NCBI RefSeq assembly: GCF_012911605.1
Contig: NZ_JAAMPT010000202.1
Span: 62,001-126,000 of the forward strand
Direction: 5' to 3'
Length of the DNA stretch: 64,000 bases
DNA from: Flavobacterium solisilvae
GTDB taxonomy: Bacteria > Bacteroidota > Bacteroidia > Flavobacteriales > Flavobacteriaceae
Shown piece by piece: positions 25,510 to 34,834 of this stretch (position 1 is its first letter; every line of letters starts with the position of its first letter). The position numbers and the translations under genes are program-made. Under the pieces are notes generated by a model that was not told the origin of the DNA, did no database searches, and worked only from the letters and a program-made list of their open reading frames with translations.

Positions 25510-26136
25510 TTAGAAAGTTTTAACTAATTTTTGTTGAAAACAGAAGGCAAAAATAAATTGTTCAAAATCGTTTTCGGCTAATAAATTCTCTGATTTTCTT
25601 AACAGTAATGGCATCGATAGCATTTCGCCGTCGCTTTTTACATGTAAATAGAATTGCTTAGTTTCATTTGGGGTTAATCTAATTTTAAAGATTGTTTTTC
25701 GCAAATCAAAACTTCTTTGATTGTACGGAACAGCGTCGCCACTGATATATTTAGTGACTAATTTTCCATCTTTTAAAACATATAAAATAGCATAGTCGGT
25801 TATTGGTCTTGCTGTTTCAAAATAAAGTGAAAAACTATCATCGGTTTCATTTTTTAGTTCAAATCGCAACCAAATATGACTGTTAGTAAACCCAAAATCA
25901 TAATTTTCATTGGGAATATCTTTGAATTCATCGTCTGAAATTTTTAAAACTTCTTCTAATGTTAGATTTTTATCCTTAACATCAATAAATTCAGTTTGAT
26001 TGTGAATGCTAATTCGCTTTGGAATTGAATTTTCTTTGAAAATGTATTGAGATGAAATACTTTGAATAGAAAATAAAAAAAATAAACATAGCAAATAAGC
26101 CTTGCTAGAAGGTGAAATTTTAGTAGTTTTTTGCAT
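25510..26136 (-). pseudogene. Truncated 7TMR-DISMED2 sensor remnant
   Basis: These 208 residues begin with a signal peptide (about 10-30) and a 7TMR-DISM extracellular-2 domain (about 35-190: LTLEEVLKISDDEF, NSHIWLRFELKNETDD, YAILYVLKDGKLV, YLHVKSDGEMLSMPLLLR). Normally this is followed by seven membrane helices and a kinase, cyclase or regulator domain. Here the frame ends right where the first membrane helix begins (DFEQFIFAFCFQQKLVKTF), and no continuation exists before the next gene at 25445. It looks like the 5' remnant of a larger sensor, though expression as a small periplasmic protein cannot be excluded. Confidence 0.75.
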
Positions 26137-26222
26137 TTTGTGGTAGTTTTTGTAATTTTCATTTACGAGATGCGTTTAGGATTGGTTTTAAAAACCGTAA
26201 TTTTACATCAAAAATAATTTGT

Positions 26223-26792
26223 ATGAAACTAGTTTTTGCTTCCAATAACAAGAATAAAATCAAAGAAATTCAGCTTTTGGTTCCAAATGATATTCAAATT
26301 CTAAGTTTGGAAGACATTGGTTGTGTTGAAGAAATTCCCGAAACGGCAGATACTATCGAAGGAAATGCGATTTTGAAAGCCAATTATGTTACCCAAAAAT
26401 ATGGTTACGATTGTTTTGCTGACGACTCGGGTTTAGAAGTTGATGTTTTGAATGGCGAGCCAGGCGTTTTCTCGGCAAGATATGCTGGCGAACCTAAAAA
26501 TGACGATAATAATATGGATAAATTATTGTCAAATTTAAAAGATAAAACCAATAGAAAAGCCAATTTTAAAACCGTTATTTGTTTAAATCTAAACGGAGAA
26601 CAAAATCTTTTCACCGGAATTATAAACGGAAAAATCATTGATAAAAAAATAGGAAATAACGGTTTTGGTTACGATCCAATTTTTGTTGCCGATGGTTATT
26701 CAAAAACCTTCGCAGAACTTTCTATCGAAGAAAAATCTAATATTAGTCATCGTGGAATTGCTGTTAAAAAATTAATAGATTTTCTTAAATAA
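26223..26792 (+). CDS. rdgB: Non-canonical purine NTP pyrophosphatase (RdgB/HAM1)
   Basis: This 189-residue protein opens MKLVFASNNKNKIKEIQLL and has ADDSGLEVDVLNGEPGVFSARYAG and GNNGFGYDPIF, then SHRGIAVKKL, the full signature of the ITPase family. It hydrolyses dITP, XTP and ITP to the monophosphate and pyrophosphate, keeping deaminated purines out of nucleic acids. The length is standard. It starts divergently from the truncated sensor gene. Confidence 0.97.
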   Translation: MKLVFASNNKNKIKEIQLLVPNDIQILSLEDIGCVEEIPETADTIEGNAILKANYVTQKYGYDCFADDSGLEVDVLNGEPGVFSARYAGEPKNDDNNMDKLLSNLKDKTNRKANFKTVICLNLNGEQNLFTGIINGKIIDKKIGNNGFGYDPIFVADGYSKTFAELSIEEKSNISHRGIAVKKLIDFLK

Positions 26793-26916
26793 ATGACAAG
26801 TTTTGATTAAGAATAATTTCTTTTGTGCTGGATTTCTAATTGTTATGGTAAAGTTAAAAATAATAACATATTGATTTTCAATAGAAAACAAATTAGTTTA
26901 TGTCGTATTTAAACGC

Positions 26917-26924
26917 TACCTTTG
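26917..26924 (+). promoter_or_regulatory. -7 box of DEAD-box helicase gene
   Basis: TACCTTTG matches TAnnTTTG. It contains the TTG from which a longer frame (26922) could formally begin, so the true start is the ATG at 26946. Confidence 0.5.
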
Positions 26925-26945
26925 CACCCAATTTTAAAATATTAT

Positions 26946-28820
26946 ATGAACAAATTTGAACAATTAGGTCTGAATGAGTCGTTACTGCTGGCGATCAAAG
27001 ATCTAGGATTTGAGAATCCGTCAGAAGTACAAGAAAAAGCCATTCCAGTCTTATTGGAACAAGAAACAGACTTAGTCGCTTTAGCACAAACAGGTACAGG
27101 AAAAACAGCAGCTTTTGGTTTTCCGCTTATCCAAAAAATCGATGCCGAAGACAGAAGTACACAAGCGTTAATTTTATCACCAACGCGTGAGCTATGCTTA
27201 CAAATCACCAACGAGATTAAACAATACTCAAAATATGTAAAGGGTTTACATACAGTGGCAGTTTATGGTGGTGCAAGCATTACAGAACAAGCCCGAGAAG
27301 TAAAACGTGGAGCACAAATTATTGTGGCAACTCCAGGAAGAATGCAAGACATGATTAATCGTGGATTGGTAAACATCAAAAACATCAATTATTGTATTCT
27401 TGACGAAGCCGATGAGATGTTGAACATGGGTTTTTATGAAGACATCGTATCGATTTTATCTGATACTCCAGACGAAAAAAGAACTTGGTTATTCTCTGCA
27501 ACAATGCCATCTGAAGTAGCAAGAATTGCAAAGAAATTTATGTTTGAACCAGCAGAAATTACTGTTGGACACAAAAATTCAGGTTCTAAAACAGTATCTC
27601 ACGAATTTTACGTAGTAAATGCTCGCGATAGATATGAAGCGTTAAAACGTTTAGCCGATGCTAATCCAGATATTTTTTCGGTAGTTTTTTGTAGAACAAA
27701 ACGCGATACACAAGCTGTTGCCGAAAAATTAATTGAAGATGGATATAACGCAGCTGCTTTGCACGGCGATTTATCGCAAGCGCAACGTGATGGCGTAATG
27801 AAATCTTTCCGTGGTCGTCAAATTCAAATGCTTGTTGCGACTGATGTTGCGGCTCGTGGAATTGACGTTGATAATGTAACTCACGTAGTAAACTATCAAT
27901 TGCCAGACGAAATTGAAACCTACAATCACCGTTCAGGAAGAACTGGTCGTGCTGGAAAATTAGGAACTTCAATTGTAATTGTTACCAAAAGTGAGTTGCG
28001 TAAAATTTCTTCAATCGAAAGAATTATTCAACAAAAATTTGAAGAAAAAACAATTCCATCAGGTATGGAAATCTGTGAAATTCAATTACTGCATTTAGCC
28101 AATAAAATTCACGATACAGAAATTGACCACGAAATAGACAACTATTTACCAGCAATTGAGGAAGTTTTTCAAGATTTATCTAAAGAAGAATTGATTAAAA
28201 GAATGGTTTCTGTTGAATTTAACCGTTTCCTTAATTATTATAAAAAGAAACGTGATATTTCATCTGAAAAAAGCGAAAGAAGTTCATCAGAACCAAGAGA
28301 AATTAGAGCTGGCGATCCAGTTCGTTATTTCGTAAATATTGGTGCAAGAGACGATTTCGATTGGATGCAATTGAAAGATTTCTTAAAAGAAACATTAGAT
28401 TTAGGTCGTGATGACGTGTTTAAAGTAGATGTAAAAGAAGGTTTCTCTTTCTTTAATACGGATGGCGAACATACCGATAAAGTGATGTCTATCCTTAACG
28501 GATTTGACCTTAACGGAAGAAGAATTAATGTAGAAATTTCTAAAAACGATGGTGGAAGTTCTTCAAGACGCGACCACAACGGAAGAAATTCTGGTGGCGG
28601 AAGACGTGATGGCGGTTTTAGAGGTGAAAGAAAATCATCTGGTGGTTTTGGACCAAGAAAAGAAGGTGGTTTTAGAAGCGATAGAAATTCTTCAAGACGT
28701 GAACCAGGTTCATTTCAAAGAGATGAAAGACCAGCAAGACGTTCTTCTGAAGGAAGTTCTGATAGACCAGCAAGTCGTTCATTTGACGCAGCAAAAAGCA
28801 GAAGACCAAGAAGAAGTTAA
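26946..28820 (+). CDS. DEAD-box RNA helicase, CsdA/DbpA-like with RNA-binding C-terminus
   Basis: Starting at ATG 26946 it codes 624 residues. RecA domain 1 (about 1-205) has a Q motif, AQTGTGKTAAFG and LDEADEMLN; RecA domain 2 (about 215-370) has ARGIDVDNVTHV and HRSGRTGRAG. A DbpA-type RRM follows (about 450-535: DPVRYFVNIGARDDFDWMQL, RRINVEIS), then an Arg/Gly/Ser-rich tail (540-624) suited to RNA binding. The role is ATP-dependent remodelling of rRNA or mRNA, probably in ribosome assembly or cold response. Frame could also open at TTG 26922, but that TTG lies in the -7 box. Confidence 0.93.
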   Translation: MNKFEQLGLNESLLLAIKDLGFENPSEVQEKAIPVLLEQETDLVALAQTGTGKTAAFGFPLIQKIDAEDRSTQALILSPTRELCLQITNEIKQYSKYVKGLHTVAVYGGASITEQAREVKRGAQIIVATPGRMQDMINRGLVNIKNINYCILDEADEMLNMGFYEDIVSILSDTPDEKRTWLFSATMPSEVARIAKKFMFEPAEITVGHKNSGSKTVSHEFYVVNARDRYEALKRLADANPDIFSVVFCRTKRDTQAVAEKLIEDGYNAAALHGDLSQAQRDGVMKSFRGRQIQMLVATDVAARGIDVDNVTHVVNYQLPDEIETYNHRSGRTGRAGKLGTSIVIVTKSELRKISSIERIIQQKFEEKTIPSGMEICEIQLLHLANKIHDTEIDHEIDNYLPAIEEVFQDLSKEELIKRMVSVEFNRFLNYYKKKRDISSEKSERSSSEPREIRAGDPVRYFVNIGARDDFDWMQLKDFLKETLDLGRDDVFKVDVKEGFSFFNTDGEHTDKVMSILNGFDLNGRRINVEISKNDGGSSSRRDHNGRNSGGGRRDGGFRGERKSSGGFGPRKEGGFRSDRNSSRREPGSFQRDERPARRSSEGSSDRPASRSFDAAKSRRPRRS

Positions 28821-28860
28821 GAAAATTGTCACACTGAGCTTGTTTAAGTGAGCAAATACT

Positions 28861-28912
28861 AAAAATCCAAATTCCAGTGATAAACTATTGGAGTTTGGAT
28901 TTTCTTTTTTTA
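28861..28912 (+). terminator. Terminator of DEAD-box helicase gene
   Basis: AAAATCCAAATTCCA (28862-28876) pairs with TGGAGTTTGGATTTT (about 28889-28903) around an A/T-rich loop, followed by a run of T. Confidence 0.8.
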
Positions 28913-29006
28913 AATAGTCCTTATTTTGTTAATTTTCTTCTAAATCTCATCAGAACTGTACAATATCTTAAAAGAGTTTCATACTTTTAAACCATCAAAA
29001 ACGGCT

Positions 29007-29795
29007 ATGAGATATTTTACCCTTTTATTTTTACTTTTTACTTCCTTTAACATCGCTGCGCAAGAAGATAGCAATGTTCAAAAGGTGATTGGAACAATTG
29101 TTAACGATAATACTTTGTTTCCAATTCCAAATGCTAATGTTATTAATATCAATAAAGTAAAAGGAACAGTAACTAATACTCGTGGTCATTTTGAGCTTGA
29201 TGCAGAAGTAAATGATACGTTACATATTACTTTATTAGGTTATCAATCGTTGCGTGTTCGTGTAACAAATGACTGGATTAAAAATGGAAATGCTAAAATT
29301 CAGTTGACTGAAAAAGCCATTGCATTAGAAGAAGTAATCGTAAAAAAATACAATTTAACAGGATACCTTGAAGTCGATTCAAAGCTAATTCCCGAAAAAG
29401 AGAATTATCGTTACAGTATTTCTGGTTTACCAACAGCTTATGAAGCTGGTGAACGTTCGCCAAATGCTTTTACAAGAGTTTTAGGTTCGATTTTCAATCC
29501 AGCCGATATGTTGTATAATTTCTTTGGGAATAAACCTAAGGAATTGAAGAAACTGAAACAGATGAAAAAAGACGATACAGTTCGATTACTCTTAGAATCT
29601 AAGTTTGATAGAGAAATGATTTCCGTATTGCTTGGTGTTGATAAAAAGGAAATAGCCGAAATATTGCAACGTTGTAACTACTCAGAATCGTTTGTACAAA
29701 CGGCTAACGATTTGCAAATTCTTGATGCAATCAGCGAATGTTATGAGCAATACAAAGTACTGACTAAAAAGCACGAGAAATACGTTAAAGAGTAA
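29007..29795 (+). CDS. Secreted carboxypeptidase-regulatory-like domain protein
   Basis: This 262-residue protein has a signal peptide (about 1-19) and a CarboxypepD_reg-like beta-sandwich (about 22-110: VIGTIVNDNTLFPIPNANV, TRGHFELDAEVNDTLHITLLGYQS). This domain is also found at the N-terminus of TonB receptors. The rest (about 115-262) is helical (GSIFNPADMLYNFFGNKPKELKK) with no membrane segment. The function is unknown, probably periplasmic. It converges on the TrmH-type gene. Confidence 0.85.
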   Translation: MRYFTLLFLLFTSFNIAAQEDSNVQKVIGTIVNDNTLFPIPNANVININKVKGTVTNTRGHFELDAEVNDTLHITLLGYQSLRVRVTNDWIKNGNAKIQLTEKAIALEEVIVKKYNLTGYLEVDSKLIPEKENYRYSISGLPTAYEAGERSPNAFTRVLGSIFNPADMLYNFFGNKPKELKKLKQMKKDDTVRLLLESKFDREMISVLLGVDKKEIAEILQRCNYSESFVQTANDLQILDAISECYEQYKVLTKKHEKYVKE

Positions 29796-29814
29796 GTTTT
29801 TATTTGTTCAAAAA

Positions 29815-30474
29815 CTATAATGAAGCGTAATATCGTTCTTCGATTCGCTTGATATCTTTAATTGAATTTTTTGTCCAAGTTAATCGTTTCTTCAGAATTT
29901 CCTCATCGTTTAATTTCCAATTAATATTGGATTGGCGAAGGCGAGAAGTAATATCTTGAATAATTATTGCTGCCGAAACCGAAATATTCAAACTTTCAGT
30001 AAAACCAACCATTGGAATTTTTAAGAAACCATCGGCTTGCTCAATAACTTCTTGAGACAAACCTTGTTTTTCTGTTCCAAAGAAAATCGCACTTGGTTTA
30101 GTAATATCAAACTCGTGAAGCATACAACTGTCGTTATGTGGAGTTGTAGCAATGATTTGATAACCTTTTGCTCTAACGTTATCAATGCAGTTTTGCATAC
30201 TGTCAAATCGATTGATATCAACCCATTTTTGCGCACCCATTGCAATTTCGGTATCAATTCGTTTTCCAAATTTTTGTTCTACAACATTCAATTCCTGAAT
30301 ACCAAAAACCTCACAACTTCTCATCACAGCACTTGTATTATGAAGTTGATAAACATCTTCCATGGCAATGGTAAAATGATTGGTTCTGTTTGCCAAAACT
30401 TCTAAAAATCGTTCTTTTCGGTTTTCGGTTAAAAAATCTTCTAAATAGTCGAGGAATTTAAGGTCAATCGCCAT
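29815..30474 (-). CDS. TrmH-type (SpoU) 2'-O-ribose RNA methyltransferase
   Basis: From the ATG complement at 30472-30474 it codes 219 residues (MAIDLKFLDYLEDFL). An upstream in-frame ATG at 30519 would add 15 hydrophobic residues and cross the -7 box TAATTTTG, so the shorter form is preferred. SPOUT motifs: NTSAVMRSCEVFGIQELNVV, FFGTEKQGLS and VGFTESLNISVSAAIII. The C-terminal extension (RLRQSNINWKLN, TWTKNSIKDIKRIEERYY) is typical of TrmH, which methylates G18 of tRNA; an rRNA target is an alternative. Confidence 0.92.
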   Translation of the reverse strand: MAIDLKFLDYLEDFLTENRKERFLEVLANRTNHFTIAMEDVYQLHNTSAVMRSCEVFGIQELNVVEQKFGKRIDTEIAMGAQKWVDINRFDSMQNCIDNVRAKGYQIIATTPHNDSCMLHEFDITKPSAIFFGTEKQGLSQEVIEQADGFLKIPMVGFTESLNISVSAAIIIQDITSRLRQSNINWKLNDEEILKKRLTWTKNSIKDIKRIEERYYASL

Positions 30475-30492
30475 AATTTTAGTATTGATTTG

Positions 30493-30500
30493 CAAAATTA
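30493..30500 (-). promoter_or_regulatory. -7 box of TrmH-type gene
   Basis: TAATTTTG on the minus strand, exact TAnnTTTG, 18 bp before the preferred ATG. Confidence 0.45.
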
Positions 30501-30547
30501 GCATAAAAAAACTATTCACTAATGACTATTCGATAATCACTAATCAC

Positions 30548-30555
30548 TATTTTTG
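30548..30555 (+). promoter_or_regulatory. -7 box of CAL67264-type gene
   Basis: TATTTTTG, exact TAnnTTTG, 31 bp before the ATG at 30587. The DNA upstream carries short CACTAAT/ACTATTC repeats of no clear meaning. Confidence 0.45.
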
Positions 30556-30586
30556 CATTCGCTTTAATTTAAAACTACTACAAAAT

Positions 30587-30769
30587 ATGGCAATGAATAA
30601 AAATACAGTATTAGCTTGGGCTACATTTATCATGATTGTAATGGGTTTAATTCTAATTGGATTAGGTGTTTACCGTTATGCAGATGTTGCTGGTTGGGGT
30701 TTTGGCGCAGTTGGTGTTGGTTTTTTAGCTAACGCATGGGTTTTCAATTCGTTAAAAGGAAGAGTGTAA
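30587..30769 (+). CDS. CAL67264-family small membrane protein
   Basis: This 60-residue protein (MAMNKNTVLAWATFIMIVMG and on) has two transmembrane helices (about 8-27 and 36-52) and a short basic end (LKGRV). Length and the GWGFGAVGVGFLANAWVFN motif match the CAL67264 family of flavobacterial mini membrane proteins. Its function is unknown. An upstream in-frame start at 30485 is less likely because it precedes the -7 box. It lies upstream of ettA, as commonly seen in flavobacteria. Confidence 0.88.
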   Translation: MAMNKNTVLAWATFIMIVMGLILIGLGVYRYADVAGWGFGAVGVGFLANAWVFNSLKGRV

Positions 30770-30781
30770 TAAAATTTTAAA

Positions 30782-30811
30782 TTTTAGATATCCAATATTA
30801 AATATCTAAAA
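30782..30811 (+). terminator. AT-rich inverted repeat behind CAL67264-type gene
   Basis: TTTTAGATAT (30782-30791) and ATATCTAAAA (30802-30811) form a 10-bp stem without G/C-rich core or T-run, so it is at best a weak terminator. Further AATATTTAA-like repeats follow up to 30856. Confidence 0.35.
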
Positions 30812-30856
30812 ATGAGCATCAATATTTAAAATCTAATATCAAATATTTAATATAAA

Positions 30857-32551
30857 ATGTCAGACGATAAAAAAGTAATATTTTCAATGCAAAAGGTAAG
30901 CAAAGCTTATCAAGGCAGTGACAAACAAGTTTTAAAGAATATCTATTTGAGCTTTTTCTATGGAGCAAAAATTGGTATTTTAGGTCTAAACGGTTCGGGT
31001 AAATCATCTTTACTTCGCATTATTGCTGGAGTTGATAAAAACTATCAAGGTGATGTTGTTTTTCAACCAGGTTACACGGTTGGTTATTTAGAGCAAGAAC
31101 CACAATTAGACGAAACCAAAACCGTAATCGAAATTGTTCGTGAAGGTGTTGCAGAAACAATGGCTATTCTTGATGAATTCAATCAAATCAACGATATGTT
31201 TGGTTTGCCAGAAGTTTATGAAGATGCAGATAAAATGCAAAAATTGATGGACAGACAAGCTGATTTGCAGGATAAAATTGATGCTGCCGGAGCTTGGGAA
31301 ATCGATAATAAATTAGAAGTTGCCATGGATGCGCTTCGAACTCCAGATGCTGATACGCCAATTAATGTCTTATCTGGTGGAGAAAAACGTAGAGTTGCAC
31401 TTTGTCGTTTGCTATTACAACAACCTGATGTATTGTTATTGGATGAGCCAACAAACCACTTGGATGCTGAAAGCGTACTTTGGTTAGAGCAACATTTAGC
31501 ACAATATGCTGGAACTGTAATTGCAGTAACGCACGATAGATATTTCTTAGATAATGTTGCTGGATGGATTTTGGAATTGGATAGAGGTGAAGGTATTCCG
31601 TGGAAAGGAAACTATTCTTCTTGGTTAGACCAAAAATCAAAACGAATGGAACAGGAAGAAAAAGTAGCTTCTAAGCGTAGAAAAACTTTGGAACGAGAAT
31701 TAGAATGGGTTCGTCAAGGTGCAAAAGGAAGACAAACCAAGCAAAAAGCTCGTTTACAGAACTATGATAAACTCTTAAATGAAGATCAAAAAGAATTAGA
31801 CGAAAAATTAGAAATCTATATTCCAAATGGTCCAAGATTAGGAACAAATGTAATTGAAGCTAAAGGTGTTGCTAAAGCATTTGGGGAAAAATTATTGTAT
31901 GATAATTTGAATTTTACGTTGCCACAAGCAGGAATTGTTGGAATTATTGGTCCAAATGGTGCCGGAAAATCAACTATTTTCCGAATGATTATGGGCGAAG
32001 AAAAAGCCGATGCAGGAGAATTTCAAGTAGGAGAAACAGTTAAGATTGCTTATGTTGACCAATCGCATTCCAATATCGATCCAAATAAATCGATTTGGGA
32101 AAACTTTTGCGACGGACAAGAATTAATTATGATGGGCGGAAGACAAGTAAATTCAAGAGCTTATCTTTCTCGTTTTAACTTTGGTGGAAGTGATCAAAAC
32201 AAAAAAGTTTCAGCACTTTCTGGTGGAGAAAGAAACCGTTTACATTTAGCAATGACGTTAAAAGAAGAAGGTAATGTATTGCTTTTAGATGAGCCAACTA
32301 ACGATTTAGATGTTAATACATTACGTGCTTTGGAAGAAGGTTTGGAAAACTTTGCTGGATGTGCTGTTGTAATCAGTCACGACAGATGGTTTTTAGACAG
32401 AATTTGTACGCACATTTTAGCATTTGAAGGAAACTCTGAAGTATATTTCTTCGAAGGAAGTTTTTCTGAATATGAAGAAAATAAAAAGAAACGTCTTGGA
32501 GTTGATGCAACACCAAAACGAATTAAGTATAGAAAATTAATCAGAAATTAA
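30857..32551 (+). CDS. ettA: Energy-dependent translational throttle protein EttA (ABC-F)
   Basis: This 564-residue protein has two ABC domains with Walker A GLNGSGKSS (about 49) and GPNGAGKST (about 370), signature LSGGEKRRV and LSGGERNRL, and Walker B LLLDEPTNHLD and LLLDEPTNDLD. The inter-domain linker is EttA-type (ERELEWVRQGAKGRQTKQKA). There are no transmembrane helices. EttA binds the ribosomal E site and gates entry into elongation according to the ATP/ADP ratio. Length is standard. It is followed by a terminator. Confidence 0.96.
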   Translation: MSDDKKVIFSMQKVSKAYQGSDKQVLKNIYLSFFYGAKIGILGLNGSGKSSLLRIIAGVDKNYQGDVVFQPGYTVGYLEQEPQLDETKTVIEIVREGVAETMAILDEFNQINDMFGLPEVYEDADKMQKLMDRQADLQDKIDAAGAWEIDNKLEVAMDALRTPDADTPINVLSGGEKRRVALCRLLLQQPDVLLLDEPTNHLDAESVLWLEQHLAQYAGTVIAVTHDRYFLDNVAGWILELDRGEGIPWKGNYSSWLDQKSKRMEQEEKVASKRRKTLERELEWVRQGAKGRQTKQKARLQNYDKLLNEDQKELDEKLEIYIPNGPRLGTNVIEAKGVAKAFGEKLLYDNLNFTLPQAGIVGIIGPNGAGKSTIFRMIMGEEKADAGEFQVGETVKIAYVDQSHSNIDPNKSIWENFCDGQELIMMGGRQVNSRAYLSRFNFGGSDQNKKVSALSGGERNRLHLAMTLKEEGNVLLLDEPTNDLDVNTLRALEEGLENFAGCAVVISHDRWFLDRICTHILAFEGNSEVYFFEGSFSEYEENKKKRLGVDATPKRIKYRKLIRN

Positions 32552-32564
32552 CATTTATTATAAC

Positions 32565-32593
32565 AAAATCCTGATTTTATCGGGATTTTTTTT
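32565..32593 (+). terminator. Terminator of ettA
   Basis: AATCCTGA (32567-32574) pairs with TCGGGATT (32580-32587) with one G-U pair, followed by a T-run. Confidence 0.8.
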
Positions 32594-32603
32594 GCTAATA
32601 CTT

Positions 32604-32611
32604 TATCTTTG
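32604..32611 (+). promoter_or_regulatory. -7 box of hybrid kinase gene
   Basis: TATCTTTG, exact TAnnTTTG, 15 bp before the ATG at 32627. Confidence 0.45.
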
Positions 32612-32626
32612 CTTTTTGCTTGACCA

Positions 32627-34834
32627 ATGAATTATAGTAATAAATTTATATTTTCTTTAGCATTTATCTTTCTTTTTGGGATGTCATTTTCTCAAGAAAG
32701 CTATAAAAAGGAAAAAGATGAAATAAAAAAATATATTCAAAGCGCAGTTAGTGAGTTTAACAACACTAATTATGATAAAGCGTTAGAGTTTTCAAAGTTT
32801 GCTTTGATAAATTCATTTGCAATAAATGACAATCTATACATTGCGCAATCATACAATACAATTGGAGTGATTTATGACGAATGTTCTGAGACAGAAAAAG
32901 CGATTCAATTTTATCATAAAGCTCTACGATACACTTCTGAAGTTAAAAATGATACCCTAAACAATTGGATTTATGGTAATTTGGGTAGCGTTTATTACTT
33001 CAACGGAATTGATGTTCCAAAAGGAATTGAGTACTATAAAAAAGCATTGAAATTTGCCGAAAAAGTAAAAGATTCTTCCCAAATAGTTTATACCAAACTT
33101 AATCTTGCAAGTGCTTATTTTTCTATTGATAGTATGCAACAAGGGAAAAGAGAAATCGCTAGGATTAAAAATGGTATTTTAAAAAATGGTTCCGAGGATG
33201 CAAAAATGTCGGTGTATATTTTGCTAGGTATTGAAGCATCGCAAAGTAAGCAAAAGCAAAAAGCAGAAGATTATTATGCTAAAGCATTGAAAATTGCTAA
33301 GGATAATGATTATATATCCTATATTACCAATATTTATGAAAATCTATCAAAACATTATAAGCTGAATAATGATTTGGCAAATCAAAAATTATATGAAGCT
33401 AAAATAGATTCAATAAATGGCATTGTTTTTTCTGATGATAAAGTGAGTAAACTTAAAAGTCAAGTATTGCATATTGAGCTTGACGAACATCGAATTCAGT
33501 TGGAACGAATTGAACAGGAAAACGAGCGAAATCAAAAAGTAGTAAGAGACTCTAAATTAGTGGTAATCCTTTTTATCATAGGAATTATAATATTATTACT
33601 ACTGTTATTAACATTATATAAAAACATTAAATTTAGAGAACAAGCCAACGAGGAATTAAAAAAAGCCTACGAGGAATTAAAAATAGCCAAAGAAAAAGCA
33701 GAAGAAGCATCGTTGTTAAAATCGCAATTTGTTTCAACAATTACTCACGAATTAAGAACTCCTTTGTATGGTGTAATTGGAATTACCAATATTATTTTGG
33801 ACGAACACAAAGAACTAAATAACAGTCCACATCTAAAATCACTCAAATTTTCTGCTAAATATTTATTATCATTAGTAAACGATATTCTTCAGATTAATAA
33901 AATCGAAGAAAAGAAAATCGTTCTGGAAAGTTTGATTTTCAATTTATCTGATGAAATCAATACCATATGTAATTCAGTTGAATATATTGCTGATAAAAAC
34001 AACAACAAACTTATAGTAGAAATCGATACTGAAATTCCTGAATTTTTAATTGGAGATAAACTGAGATTGTCTCAAATTATTATGAATTTGGTTAGTAATG
34101 CTTTGAAATTTACCAAAAATGGAGAAGTAATTATTTCCGCTGATTTGAAAAATGTTAACGATACAATTTATAACATTGAATTTAAAGTAAAAGACAACGG
34201 AATTGGTATTCCAAAAGAACATCAAGGCAAAATTTTTGACAAATTTGTTCAAATAGAAAGGCGAGAAGAAGATTATCAAGGTACAGGACTTGGACTATCA
34301 ATTGTTACGAGTTTGATAGAATTGTTTAAAAGTGAAATTCATTTAGAAAGCCAAGAAAATGTGGGAACAACGTTTAGTTTTACTATTGGATTTGAGTACA
34401 ACGAAGAAAAATCACGAGAGATAATTAATAACATTGAAGTTGATTTATCGTCAAATTATGTTTACAATATTTTGGTTGTAGAAGACAATAAAATCAACCA
34501 AATAGTAACCAAGAAAATCATTCAAAATAGTAATATGAATTGCACGATTGTTGATGATGGTTATGCTGCAATGGTTGCCATAGAACGAGAACATTTTGAT
34601 TTAATTTTGATGGATATCAACATGCCATTAATCAACGGATTTGAAACTACTAAAAAAATTAGAGAAAAAGGAATTCAAATACCTGTAATAGCTTTAACAG
34701 CATTTGATAAACAAGAAGTTTCAGAAGAAGCAATTGCTGCTGGAATGAACGATATTTTAATAAAACCATTTGAGCCAACAAAACTGTATCAAATAATTTC
34801 TAATCAAATTATTAAAAAAGAAAACGCTGATTAA
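32627..34834 (+). CDS. TPR hybrid sensor histidine kinase with receiver domain
   Basis: This 735-residue protein has a signal peptide (about 1-22), periplasmic TPR repeats (about 45-270: KAIQFYHKALRYTSEV, KGIEYYKKALKFAEKV, KAEDYYAKALKIAKDN), TM (about 311-331), a coiled-coil, HisKA with His374 in ITHELRTPLYGV, HATPase_c (NLVSNALKFT, DNGIGIPKEH, GTGLGLSIV), and a C-terminal receiver (about 613-732: VVEDNKINQ, LILMDINMP, LTAFD, IKPF). It could pass phosphate to a separate HPt protein or act by its own receiver; no partner gene is adjacent. Its stop overlaps the stop region of the convergent helicase gene. Confidence 0.93.
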   Translation: MNYSNKFIFSLAFIFLFGMSFSQESYKKEKDEIKKYIQSAVSEFNNTNYDKALEFSKFALINSFAINDNLYIAQSYNTIGVIYDECSETEKAIQFYHKALRYTSEVKNDTLNNWIYGNLGSVYYFNGIDVPKGIEYYKKALKFAEKVKDSSQIVYTKLNLASAYFSIDSMQQGKREIARIKNGILKNGSEDAKMSVYILLGIEASQSKQKQKAEDYYAKALKIAKDNDYISYITNIYENLSKHYKLNNDLANQKLYEAKIDSINGIVFSDDKVSKLKSQVLHIELDEHRIQLERIEQENERNQKVVRDSKLVVILFIIGIIILLLLLLTLYKNIKFREQANEELKKAYEELKIAKEKAEEASLLKSQFVSTITHELRTPLYGVIGITNIILDEHKELNNSPHLKSLKFSAKYLLSLVNDILQINKIEEKKIVLESLIFNLSDEINTICNSVEYIADKNNNKLIVEIDTEIPEFLIGDKLRLSQIIMNLVSNALKFTKNGEVIISADLKNVNDTIYNIEFKVKDNGIGIPKEHQGKIFDKFVQIERREEDYQGTGLGLSIVTSLIELFKSEIHLESQENVGTTFSFTIGFEYNEEKSREIINNIEVDLSSNYVYNILVVEDNKINQIVTKKIIQNSNMNCTIVDDGYAAMVAIEREHFDLILMDINMPLINGFETTKKIREKGIQIPVIALTAFDKQEVSEEAIAAGMNDILIKPFEPTKLYQIISNQIIKKENAD

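Noticed and set aside
26922..26945. TTG start of the DEAD-box helicase
   Set aside because: The TTG is part of the -7 box TACCTTTG, so it is upstream of the transcription start. ATG 26946 fits.
30777..30856. CRISPR-like or other repeat array between the CAL67264-type gene and ettA
   Set aside because: The short AATATTTAA/ATATCTAAAA repeats are AT-rich, of unequal length and spacing, with no unique spacers.
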